Shown in pieces: positions 1 to 5,773 of a stretch of 8,578 bases of DNA. Under the pieces are notes generated by a model, which had not been told where the DNA came from, did no database searches, and was given only the letters and a program-made list of their open reading frames with translations. The stretch's first letter is position 1. The number at the start of each line of letters is the position of its first letter. Both the position numbers and the translations under genes were made by a program. Source of the DNA: an uncultured Caryophanales bacterium (GTDB lineage Bacteria; Bacillota_I; Bacilli_A; RF39; UBA660); NCBI GenBank assembly GCA_946402785.1, contig CAMIXP010000051.1, positions 1-8,578 on the forward strand, read 5' to 3'.

Positions 1-182
1 CCGTTATCTGTTCTTTCCTTTCCTTCTATTTCTTCATTGTCTGCGAACCATTTTTGTAAATTAACGAAAGCAGAATTTTTTCCGCCAATTACAAAAGCAA
101 GCACGCTTAAAACAGCTAATAAGACAAAACCTAATGTCTTATAGCTCCAGGTTTTCTTTTTATTTCCCCCTGAATTTTTCAT
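1..182 (-). CDS. Partial N-terminus of a small single-span membrane protein, function unknown
   Basis: The first 60 codons of a minus-strand gene run off the left edge of the window. The start ATG at 182 follows a strong AGGAGGA site (191-197) and lies about 40 nt below a good promoter. The protein opens with a Lys-rich basic stretch (MKNSGGNKKKTW), then a hydrophobic segment at about residues 17-34 (LGFVLLAVLSVLAFVIGG). A polar, charged stretch follows (FADNEEIEGKER). This is the pattern of an uncleaved signal anchor with the remainder outside the cell. No lipobox cysteine or clear signal-peptidase site is visible. The visible part does not identify a family, and most of the protein is probably missing. 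It could be a cell-wall enzyme or sporulation/division accessory protein, but nothing here decides that. Confidence 0.75.
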   Translation of the reverse strand, partial: MKNSGGNKKKTWSYKTLGFVLLAVLSVLAFVIGGKNSAFVNLQKWFADNEEIEGKERTDN

Positions 183-228
183 TAACCTCATCCTCCTAAA
201 TATAAACTCTCCTCGGTTTTGGCTTACT

Positions 229-257
229 ATAATAATCATTCAATTTTGAAAAGTCAA
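229..257 (-). promoter_or_regulatory. Sigma-A promoter for the membrane-protein gene at the left edge
   Basis: Read on the minus strand, TTGACT (252-257) and TATTAT (229-234) are separated by exactly 17 nt. The expected start of transcription is near 222, giving a leader of about 40 nt that contains the AGGAGGA site. An alternative -10, TATAGT, would need a 20-nt spacer and is less likely. Confidence 0.65.
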
Positions 258-364
258 GTAAATAAAAGGATTTTTAAGGTGTTTTTTCTCATTTTTTTAT
301 TTTTCTCTAGGGAAAATATTCTTTTTAGGAGTTTGAATATGATAAAAATAATATTTTTATGCAT

Positions 365-394
365 AAAAAAAGCGACGGTTTTGTCGCCTTTTTT
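365..394 (-). terminator. Intrinsic terminator of the large phosphoesterase gene
   Basis: On the minus strand, GCGAC / GTCGC (383-387 with 372-376) forms a 5-bp GC-rich stem with a 6-nt loop, followed by seven U residues (371-365). The hairpin begins only a few bases after the TAA stop (393-395). The plus strand also has a six-T run after the hairpin, so it could stop transcription in both directions, but no plus-strand gene reaches it. The rest of 183-392 shows only the left-hand promoter and T-rich sequence. Confidence 0.75.
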
Positions 395-3300
395 AATCTA
401 CTTCTGGACCAATTATTTTGTTTGGTTTTTTTGCTACTAATTGTCTTTGATATACTTTTTGAACTTGTTTTGGTTCTTCTTTTGCGAAGATTGGAGCTTC
501 TTCTGTCATACATTCTTGGATGAATTTATCTAGTCCAATCTTTCTGATATATGGATTCTTAATTTGATAATTTTCTAAGAAATCAATACCGATTGTTTCT
601 AGACTGATTCTTCCATCTGGAAGATATCTTTCAACTACAAATAATGGTTGTCTTCCATATCCTAAGTTGTGTTCATAACCACTGGCTCCTACTCCAGAAC
701 CTGTAATAGAAATTAATGTATTATCAATAACGGATGTTTGGAATAAATGCCAATGAGCTGCATTGATTTTATCAATTCTTGGTAGGTTTGGTGACATTTT
801 TTGTAGCCACTTAGAAATACCAACCGTTGGAGAAGCACTACCTCCTCCTCTACCAAAACTATGAGAATAAATATTGTTATAACCATTGATGGTTCTAAAT
901 CCACTCGCAGAATATACGAAGTCTCCGTGACCATTTACGATAAATTCTGGCATCGTGATATCAATATCACTTCCACTATAAGCTTTTAAGTTTTCTAATT
1001 CTTGTCTTAGTAATTCTGATTCATTATATCCTTTATAATTCCAGTCACTATTTTTCTCATGATTTCCTTCTTCAATATCCGCAAATTCTAGGTTAACGAT
1101 TTTGGATAATTTTTCTCGGATATCTTTTTCATATGGTTTTAAATCTCTTGGTAATTTTAAGTCGACTGTTTTATAGTCAACTCCTCTTTTGATACGAGAA
1201 GCATTTTTAAATACTCCTTGATTTTCTTCCACTAAACCAATACTTACAAGATGATCCATAATTCTCTTAGATGTGTTTGGATCAATCAATCCATTATTCG
1301 TTTCTCCTTCAAATCCACCTTGAATGACTCCAAATCCATCTCTCATGTATGGTCTTAATAGTTTTGTGAAACTAATCATTTGTTGAGTCATAGAAGTTGC
1401 GCCTGTATGTCTTGATTCTACTGGATATAGTCCATAGTTATATCCTTGTTGTGCATCTCCATTGATAATTAATCCTGATGGATTACAATGATAGAATAAA
1501 TAATCTAAGAATTTAACATCTAAGTCTGGACGTTCTGTATTAGAACCAATATGCCAGTCATTGATGATACCAACTGTTTTTTGATCAAATCCTTTTCCTG
1601 TCTTTTGGACATAGTCCATAACTTCTTTTACTCTTTTATAATATGGAACAATCATCATTCGATCTCTAATATCACCGGAAATCATCCATCCCCCTGGATA
1701 GTTTGGTTTCGCAGATACTTGTGTTACACGTTTATAAGTTGGATCTCCTAAAACGTTTTCTTTGATACCTGCTAGTAACTCAGGATTTTCCATATAGTAA
1801 CTATCATTGATCATAGGAGGTACGTTCATGGTGAACTCGTCTCCTTCAAAAGAGATAGACATAAATGGTTTCTTACTATCTACAAATAATTGTGGTGTCT
1901 TTACTAATTTTGCTTTATCTACTACATCCGATTGGTAAAGTCTTAAGTTTTTCATAACGTTGGAACTACCTTTTCCTTTACCATTGGATGCGATTAAGTT
2001 GACAGCAATTGCTGGATCCTCTTTGCTATATTTATCAATGGTTGAGTGAACTACTCTCAACATATCGGTATCTTGTAGAAATTCTGGTTTAATCACACCA
2101 GCCATATCTCCTAAAGGTAATCCTTCTTTATAACGTTTCAAAGCATGACATACTTTTGATACATTCGTATGGGTTTCTTCATCCGTATATAAATTACAAA
2201 TATCTTCTCCACTACGAATCATATATGGGATTAAATCTTGAATAATAATGGGTCTTACCCAATCAAATTTACTTCTTAGATCTTCTCTTTTTAAGAAGTT
2301 ATTTCCTTTAACTCCTTGTTCTCTTACATAGATTCTAAATAAGTCTTGATAAAGATTATGTTCTTCATCTCCCATTTGGTATACAACTTTAATTCCTGCT
2401 TTATTTAGTTTTTTAATTACTTTTTGAGCAGCATGTAATCTAGATCCTAATGTTTCATATGTTGGATCTGTTAATAATCTACGGGATGTTTGATTATGAT
2501 AATACGTTGAATAAATAAGTCCTTGAATGTATACGGTATCTGCTTTATTGGCAATTGCCATATCAATCATATTATTGGTATCTACTTCACTATGATAAAT
2601 ATTTCCGAAGTTAGATCCTCCCATAAACATAAGTCGAGGGAATCCATCTCTCTCTTCAATTGGAGAAAGATTTTTTAATACTCTTCTTTTTTCTCTTTCT
2701 TTTTTTATGAAACTAGCTCCGATACTATCTAATGTTTTTTCATCTAATGTTGCCGTACTGTTTGTTACAAAATAGTCATTTTGTCTATTTTGATTTCTAT
2801 ATAACATGATATAGTCTTGTACATGTTTCTTTAATAACGGATAGGCTTCTCTTAATTGATTCATATGTGGAATAAATGCTAAATCAATATCGAAAGCATC
2901 TTCTTTTTTAGAGTCACTTATTAATCCATCTCTTCTTAAGATCTCTTCTAATTTTTGAACTCCTGCTTTGGTACTGATATCAACACCCGGTACAAATTTA
3001 ACATAGCTTCCTCTACCTGCAAATAGATTTTGATATCCTTCAAAAATATCATCATTTGCTAAGATGTGTTTATCTCCATTCTTACGAATATCGGCACATA
3101 AATATTTTACAAGGTCTTTATAATTATCTCCTCTTGCTAAATAATCCGTCATATGACCTGCTAGTTTCTTAAATACTTCAAATTCTTTTTTAGGAAGTTT
3201 ATTTCTTGTATATTTTAATAAATGCTCATAATGATTTTGTGGATCATATTTTCTATTACTTGCATATTTTTCAATTTTAGACAAACTAAATTCTGTTGAT

Positions 3301-3884
3301 AATAATTGTTCTATCAACACATGATTTACGAATGTTGCTTTTATTTTTTTATCAATGTTTTCTTTATCTGCTTCATATCGTTCTTTTAAGATTTCTTTTC
3401 TTTCTTTTTTCGTTGTATATTGAATTTCTTCTGGTTCAAATACAATTGCTTCGATAAAATCTGCATATAAAGATGGTTTTAATGCTTTTACCATATCTAC
3501 AGAAGATAATCCAAATAATCTACAAATATATTGTTCTTTTGAAGTACATGCCTTCATTAATAAGGTGTTGTAGATAGCATTTTGAATGTTAGCATCTTTA
3601 CGATCAAAGAATAGTACATAAGGTTTTGATGAAGATGCATGTTCTGACAATCCTGCTAAGGATGCCGTAACATAAAAACCACCTACATGTCCTATCATGA
3701 CAGGTGCCTTCTCATCTGTATACTTCTCTTCGAAATCCTTTATTACGGTTGTAAAATCATCGGATGAGCATAATTTAACCTTTTCCCCTTTGGCAATTTC
3801 TGAATCAAAAGATATTCCATTGTTTTCCAAGTATGTAATAAAACTTGCTTCTCTGAATCTCTTCAAATCATCACTTCTGGCCAT
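393..3884 (-). CDS. Large calcineurin-like metallophosphoesterase with a second, degenerate copy of the fold
   Basis: This 1163-residue soluble protein has no signal peptide or membrane span. The C-terminal part carries the full metallophosphoesterase motif series: NDWH (D776, H778), NGD (G809-D810), GNHE (940-943), a candidate fourth ligand H1008 (or H986), and AHWH (H1044, H1046) in place of the usual GHxH. Family members bind two metal ions and hydrolyse phosphoesters in nucleic acids, nucleotides or proteins; the substrate here is unknown. About 130 residues separate the second and third motifs, a large insertion. Residues about 416-510 repeat the order of the first three motifs in decayed form: GGSNFG, QGLI, then GDEEHN. 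Residues 1-400 match nothing I recognise and include a highly charged, probably helical stretch at about 155-185. The start is fixed by GGGAGGA (3889-3895), 4 nt before ATG. It lies downstream of a HAD phosphatase gene but has its own promoter and a hairpin-bearing leader. It might be a nuclease or a large nucleotide phosphatase; neither is shown. Confidence 0.8.
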   Translation of the reverse strand: MARSDDLKRFREASFITYLENNGISFDSEIAKGEKVKLCSSDDFTTVIKDFEEKYTDEKAPVMIGHVGGFYVTASLAGLSEHASSSKPYVLFFDRKDANIQNAIYNTLLMKACTSKEQYICRLFGLSSVDMVKALKPSLYADFIEAIVFEPEEIQYTTKKERKEILKERYEADKENIDKKIKATFVNHVLIEQLLSTEFSLSKIEKYASNRKYDPQNHYEHLLKYTRNKLPKKEFEVFKKLAGHMTDYLARGDNYKDLVKYLCADIRKNGDKHILANDDIFEGYQNLFAGRGSYVKFVPGVDISTKAGVQKLEEILRRDGLISDSKKEDAFDIDLAFIPHMNQLREAYPLLKKHVQDYIMLYRNQNRQNDYFVTNSTATLDEKTLDSIGASFIKKEREKRRVLKNLSPIEERDGFPRLMFMGGSNFGNIYHSEVDTNNMIDMAIANKADTVYIQGLIYSTYYHNQTSRRLLTDPTYETLGSRLHAAQKVIKKLNKAGIKVVYQMGDEEHNLYQDLFRIYVREQGVKGNNFLKREDLRSKFDWVRPIIIQDLIPYMIRSGEDICNLYTDEETHTNVSKVCHALKRYKEGLPLGDMAGVIKPEFLQDTDMLRVVHSTIDKYSKEDPAIAVNLIASNGKGKGSSNVMKNLRLYQSDVVDKAKLVKTPQLFVDSKKPFMSISFEGDEFTMNVPPMINDSYYMENPELLAGIKENVLGDPTYKRVTQVSAKPNYPGGWMISGDIRDRMMIVPYYKRVKEVMDYVQKTGKGFDQKTVGIINDWHIGSNTERPDLDVKFLDYLFYHCNPSGLIINGDAQQGYNYGLYPVESRHTGATSMTQQMISFTKLLRPYMRDGFGVIQGGFEGETNNGLIDPNTSKRIMDHLVSIGLVEENQGVFKNASRIKRGVDYKTVDLKLPRDLKPYEKDIREKLSKIVNLEFADIEEGNHEKNSDWNYKGYNESELLRQELENLKAYSGSDIDITMPEFIVNGHGDFVYSASGFRTINGYNNIYSHSFGRGGGSASPTVGISKWLQKMSPNLPRIDKINAAHWHLFQTSVIDNTLISITGSGVGASGYEHNLGYGRQPLFVVERYLPDGRISLETIGIDFLENYQIKNPYIRKIGLDKFIQECMTEEAPIFAKEEPKQVQKVYQRQLVAKKPNKIIGPEVD

Positions 3885-3896
3885 GTTTTCCTCCCT

Positions 3897-3924
3897 AAAA
3901 AAAACGGCACTGGTAGCGTCGTTT
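3897..3924 (-). terminator. Terminator-like hairpin plus U8 in the leader of the phosphoesterase gene (candidate attenuator)
   Basis: On the minus strand, bases 3924-3902 fold into a stem of ten positions (AAACGACGCT with AGTGCCGTTT) with one A-C mismatch, one G-U wobble and a 3-nt loop. An eight-U run (3904-3897) comes next, and the GGGAGGA ribosome binding site (3895-3889) starts one base after that. Any transcript that includes the phosphoesterase start must cross this structure. It may be the terminator of the upstream HAD gene, an attenuator for transcripts from the promoter at 3992-4019, or both. Confidence 0.65.
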
Positions 3925-3967
3925 AGTAAATAAAGCGATTAAGTTGTCCAAACATGATATATTTCAT
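3923..3967 (-). CDS. Possible 14-residue leader peptide before the attenuator hairpin
   Basis: Within the leader of the phosphoesterase gene is an open frame encoding MKYIMFGQLNRFIY and then TAA. Its stop codon overlaps the first bases of the terminator-like hairpin, so a ribosome at the end of this frame would cover the 5' arm of the stem. The start is preceded at 8 nt by TAGG (3976-3979), in the context AGGTTGAT, a weak to moderate Shine-Dalgarno. The ATG itself sits at the loop edge of a 7-bp hairpin (3954-3960 with 3966-3972). A frame this short can arise by chance; position and stop placement are the only support. Confidence 0.3.
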   Translation of the reverse strand: MKYIMFGQLNRFIY

Positions 3968-3991
3968 ATCATCAACCTACTCTCTATATTG

Positions 3992-4019
3992 ATTGTATCA
4001 TTTTCGCAATAGGTTTCAA
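3992..4019 (-). promoter_or_regulatory. Extended -10 promoter driving the phosphoesterase leader
   Basis: On the minus strand TTGAAA (4014-4019) and TACAAT (3992-3997) are 16 nt apart, with a TG dinucleotide one base before the -10 (TGATACAAT). Transcription would start near 3985 and give a leader of about 100 nt before the ATG at 3884. The promoter lies entirely after the stop codon of the HAD gene (4022), so the phosphoesterase can be expressed on its own. Confidence 0.55.
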
Positions 4020-4021
4020 AG

Positions 4022-4516
4022 TTATTTCAATAAATCATACATAGATTTTACATATTTTTTTCCACAGCTTTTTTCCTCTGGGTCATAAAGTATTGATTTT
4101 CCACCATTTTTAAGCCAGTTCATATAATTTCTTTCTTTATCATCTAAAAGAACAACTTTACGGTTTGGAATGTAAACTTCATTCTTTTCTTGTTCTTGTA
4201 GAACGAAATGAATAGGTACTTGAAATCCTAAATCTCTCAAAATGATCGTTTTTTCTTTTCCTTCTTCCATGGAATGTATCTTTGGAAGAAAGCCTTGAAG
4301 AATTCCCATTTTTTGTAATTCTAATAAAGTTTCCACAGCCCCTGGAATGAACTCACATTCTTGTAAGAATTCACCCCAATGAATTCCATTCAAAAAATCC
4401 ATCCATTTATCAAAGGATGTTTCTCCTTGCATTTCTTCGTCTAATCGTTTTTGAGAATCTAATACAACTCCATCAAAATCCGATAGAAGGATGTCACCTT
4501 TTTCAAAATATTTCAT
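4022..4516 (-). CDS. HAD-superfamily phosphohydrolase, possibly 5'(3')-deoxyribonucleotidase-like
   Basis: This 164-residue cytoplasmic protein has the HAD nucleophile motif DFDGVVLDS near its N-terminus (D13 nucleophile, D15 acid/base). The C-terminal acidic motif is VVLLDDKERN (D125, D126), followed by WLKNGGKSILYDP. The LLDD..N...W..GG..IL pattern and the upstream PGAVETLLEL helix resemble small deoxyribonucleotidase-like (NT5C) HAD proteins, but the substrate is inference. Motif II is not sharp; S82 is a candidate. HAD enzymes remove phosphate through an aspartyl-phosphate intermediate with Mg2+. The frame stays open upstream to a TTG at 4564, but that codon overlaps the -35 box and the -10 lies inside the extension. 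The ATG at 4516, preceded by GGGTGG at 6 nt, is therefore the better start. A 105-nt gap separates its stop (TAA, 4022-4024) from the next CDS start at 3884 once the promoter and hairpin are counted out. It could be co-transcribed with that gene by read-through. Confidence 0.7.
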   Translation of the reverse strand: MKYFEKGDILLSDFDGVVLDSQKRLDEEMQGETSFDKWMDFLNGIHWGEFLQECEFIPGAVETLLELQKMGILQGFLPKIHSMEEGKEKTIILRDLGFQVPIHFVLQEQEKNEVYIPNRKVVLLDDKERNYMNWLKNGGKSILYDPEEKSCGKKYVKSMYDLLK

Positions 4517-4534
4517 ACCGTACCACCCAATTTC

Positions 4535-4564
4535 ATTGTACCATACTCTCTTTTTAAAACACAA
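4535..4564 (-). promoter_or_regulatory. Extended -10 promoter of the HAD gene
   Basis: On the minus strand TTGTGT (4559-4564) and TACAAT (4535-4540) are 18 nt apart, with TG one base upstream of the -10 (TGGTACAAT). The start of transcription would fall near 4528, just before the GGGTGG site at 4523-4528, so the leader is very short. This promoter placement rules out the longer reading frame as the normal product. Confidence 0.5.
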
Positions 4565-4572
4565 TGTTGTAA

Positions 4573-4601
4573 TTGACTATATCCTTTTTTTTTGATAAAG
4601 T
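4573..4601 (+). promoter_or_regulatory. Extended -10 promoter of the lipoprotein gene
   Basis: TTGACT (4573-4578) and TAAAGT (4596-4601) are separated by 17 nt, with TG one base before the -10 (TGATAAAGT). Only 8 nt separate its -35 box from the -35 box of the divergent HAD promoter (4559-4564). Between and around them lies a small dyad, ACAATGTTGT (4561-4570). Confidence 0.5.
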
Positions 4602-4627
4602 ATTAATTGAGAATAGGAGGATGTTCT

Positions 4628-4990
4628 ATGAAAAAATTATTCGTTTTATTATTACTTCCACTTTTATTATTAACGGCTTGTTCTTCAGGAGGAAGTTCCA
4701 AATTACTTAGATGTTCTTATGAAGGAAAAGAAGGAGACTATTCTACTATTGAATGGACAAAAGAGCAAACGATTGTAGTTACAACCATTGCTTATGATAG
4801 TGAAGAAATTGCTGAACAAAATGAAGAAATCTTTAAGAATGATAAAACCGTTACGAATATTCAAAGAGATGGAAAAATCATCCTTTTAACAAGAACTACT
4901 AAAAACAAAAAATCAAAATCTATCGATAGTGTTAAAAGTTCTTATGAAAAAGAAGGATATGAATGTAATATAGAAGATGCTGAAAAATAA
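4628..4990 (+). CDS. Small secreted lipoprotein, distantly DUF1307/YehR-like
   Basis: This 120-residue protein has a classic lipoprotein signal peptide: MKK, a leucine-rich core, then the lipobox LTAC, with C18 as the lipid-modified first residue of the mature protein. The mature part begins with a short Ser/Gly linker and has just two more cysteines, C29 (LLRCSYEG) and C113 (EGYECN), which could form a disulfide closing the domain. Alternating short beta-like stretches (TIEWTKEQTIVVTTIAY, GKIILLTRTT) and the closing SYEKEGYEC pattern recall DUF1307/YehR-type lipoproteins, a group without a settled function. The assignment is by pattern only. The start is ATG 4628, with AGGAGGA at 4615-4621. 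A TTG at 4607 is in frame, but the ribosome binding site lies after it. It is a single-gene transcript between its own promoter and a terminator that overlaps its 3' end. Confidence 0.8.
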   Translation: MKKLFVLLLLPLLLLTACSSGGSSKLLRCSYEGKEGDYSTIEWTKEQTIVVTTIAYDSEEIAEQNEEIFKNDKTVTNIQRDGKIILLTRTTKNKKSKSIDSVKSSYEKEGYECNIEDAEK

Positions 4991-5003
4991 GCATCTTTTT
5001 TTA
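4974..5003 (+). terminator. Terminator overlapping the end of the lipoprotein gene
   Basis: AAGATGC (4974-4980) pairs perfectly with GCATCTT (4991-4997) around a 10-nt loop, and the T run extends to 5002. The last codons of the lipoprotein form the 5' arm, and its TAA stop (4988-4990) lies in the loop. Confidence 0.8.
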
Positions 5004-5005
5004 TA

Positions 5006-5034
5006 CAAAAAAACATGTACTAAGTACATGTTTT
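5006..5034 (-). terminator. Terminator of apt
   Basis: A perfect 8-bp dyad, ACATGTAC / GTACATGT (5013-5020 and 5024-5031), with a 3-nt loop is flanked by A runs on the left and T runs on the right. On the minus strand it ends in a run of U (5012-5006). The apt stop codon (5033-5035) lies at the base of the stem. The symmetry suggests it also backs up the lipoprotein terminator in the other direction. Confidence 0.75.
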
Positions 5035-5572
5035 ATTCTTCATTAATATCAATTAAAGAGAACAAGTCTTTTTTATTATTTAATTCTACAATGTTTAAGA
5101 TAACTCCTTCTCCTGCGATAATACCACCTAATTCTTCAATCTTGGTTTTAATGGCATTCATGGTGTTTCCTGTTGCGTAGATATCATCTACTAAGTAGAA
5201 TTTCTTTCCTTTATAAGACTCCTCTACTAGTTTTGGTAATTCTAATACGTCGTCTCCATATTCTTTGGTATAATTTACTTTTCCTTCTACCGTTGTTGGA
5301 GGAAGTTTTCCTTGTTTACGAACAGGAATAAATCCTACTCCTAATGAAATCGATAACATAGATCCTAATAAGAATCCTCTTGCTTCCGGTCCTACAATAT
5401 AATCTACTTCATGCTTTTTAATCTCTTTTACAAACAAGCTATTCATTTCTTTTAATGTTTCTTTTTGTAAAAACAAAGGTGTAATATCAATAAATTCAAT
5501 TCCTTTTTTAGGAAAATCTTTTTCTGTACGAATATTAAGTTCGCTTTTTAATTTATTCTTTAAAATCTTCAT
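5033..5572 (-). CDS. apt: Adenine phosphoribosyltransferase
   Basis: This 179-residue cytoplasmic enzyme should convert adenine and phosphoribosyl pyrophosphate to AMP and pyrophosphate, salvaging adenine. Visible family marks are GIEFIDITPLF near residues 24-34 (the FxDITP region), DYIVGPEARGFLLG at 57-70, IPVRKQGKLP at 82-91, and YTKEYGDD at 101-108. The PRPP-binding loop YLVDDIYATGNTM lies at 126-138, with the acidic pair D129-D130. The length matches the family's usual 170-180 residues, and no key residue appears to be lost. The canonical loop often reads VDDLLATGGT; here it is VDDIYATGNT, a mild variation. The ATG at 5572 follows GAGGTGAT (5576-5583). It has its own promoter and its own terminator, so it is a single-gene unit. 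In several Firmicutes apt adjoins relA or recJ; neither is present here. Confidence 0.93.
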   Translation of the reverse strand: MKILKNKLKSELNIRTEKDFPKKGIEFIDITPLFLQKETLKEMNSLFVKEIKKHEVDYIVGPEARGFLLGSMLSISLGVGFIPVRKQGKLPPTTVEGKVNYTKEYGDDVLELPKLVEESYKGKKFYLVDDIYATGNTMNAIKTKIEELGGIIAGEGVILNIVELNNKKDLFSLIDINEE

Positions 5573-5590
5573 TTTATCACCTCTATTATC

Positions 5591-5619
5591 ATTGTATTTT
5601 ATTTTGATTTTTCTATCAA
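5591..5619 (-). promoter_or_regulatory. Promoter of apt
   Basis: On the minus strand TTGATA (5614-5619) and TACAAT (5591-5596) are separated by 17 nt. The predicted start near 5584 leaves a leader of only about 12 nt that is nearly all Shine-Dalgarno. No purine-riboswitch-like leader can fit here. Confidence 0.65.
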
Positions 5620-5631
5620 TCTTTTTTTAAA

Positions 5632-5660
5632 GAAAAAGAATCTAATGATTAGATTCTTTC
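5632..5660 (-). terminator. Terminator after tRNA-Arg
   Basis: A perfect 11-bp inverted repeat (5636-5646 and 5648-5658) around a single central base ends, on the minus strand, in a U-rich run interrupted by one C (CTTTTTCTTT). It begins about 10 nt beyond the tRNA 3' end and closes the RNase J operon. The tip must open to a loop of three or more bases. Confidence 0.7.
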
Positions 5661-5668
5661 TTTTTCAA

Positions 5669-5745
5669 TGGTGTACCCGATGAGAATCGAACTCATGACC
5701 TACCGCTTAGGAGGCGATTGCTCTATCCTACTGAGCTACGGATAC
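5669..5745 (-). tRNA. tRNA-Arg with anticodon CCU
   Basis: The 77-nt minus-strand gene folds as a complete cloverleaf. The acceptor GTATCCG pairs with CGGGTAC with one G-U; the D arm is GCTCAGTAGGATAGAGC; the anticodon stem ATCGC/GCGGT encloses the loop CTCCTAA. The variable region is short, and the T arm is ATGAG-TTCGATT-CTCAT. The anticodon CCT reads the arginine codon AGG. The discriminator base is A, and the 3' CCA is encoded in the DNA (5671-5669). The 5' end lies only 8 nt after the stop codon of the upstream small membrane-protein gene, and I found no convincing promoter between them. The tRNA is probably cut from the RNase J operon transcript or uses a promoter inside the upstream gene. 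Confidence 0.95.
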
Positions 5746-5753
5746 AAATCGAA

Positions 5754-5773
5754 CTATCTGTAAGTACAGATAG
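5754..5773 (-). other. Hairpin spanning the last codons of the small membrane-protein gene, just before the tRNA
   Basis: CTATCTGT (5754-5761) and ACAGATAG (5766-5773) form a perfect 8-bp stem with a 4-nt loop. The TAG stop is the last part of the 3' arm on the minus strand. The following RNA is UUCGAUUUG rather than a U tract, so it is unlikely to be a strong terminator. It may protect the mRNA end or guide processing that frees the tRNA 8 nt downstream. Confidence 0.5.

Noticed and set aside
3697..3933. Plus-strand 78-residue open frame opposite the start of the phosphoesterase
   Set aside because: It is antisense to a well-supported gene with a strong ribosome binding site, resembles no protein, and has no ribosome binding site of its own that I can see. 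The other small plus-strand frames (219-440, 1551-1751, 7260-7466, 7739-7927) were set aside for the same reasons, or as T-rich intergenic chance frames.
3905..3960. A possible promoter (TTGGAC then TACTAA, 17 nt apart) inside the leader
   Set aside because: The -10 matches only three consensus bases, and its transcript would still have to cross the U8 hairpin. The 3992-4019 promoter is much stronger.
393..4516. A defence or phage system built around the phosphoesterase and HAD genes
   Set aside because: There is no integrase, helicase, methylase, toxin-antitoxin pair, repeat array or change in base composition nearby; flanking genes are ordinary housekeeping genes.
4518..4528. GGGTGGTAC on the minus strand, similar to the T-box antiterminator core
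   Set aside because: It lies directly before the HAD start codon, there is no T-box stem I, specifier loop or terminator upstream, and the predicted leader is only about 15 nt. It is better explained as the ribosome binding site.
4517..4564. N-terminal extension of the HAD protein from a TTG at 4564
   Set aside because: The extension would cover the -35 and -10 elements of the gene's own promoter, and the HAD fold begins cleanly after the ATG at 4516.
5574..5620. A purine riboswitch before apt
   Set aside because: The promoter lies so close to the start that the leader is about 12 nt, too short for any riboswitch.
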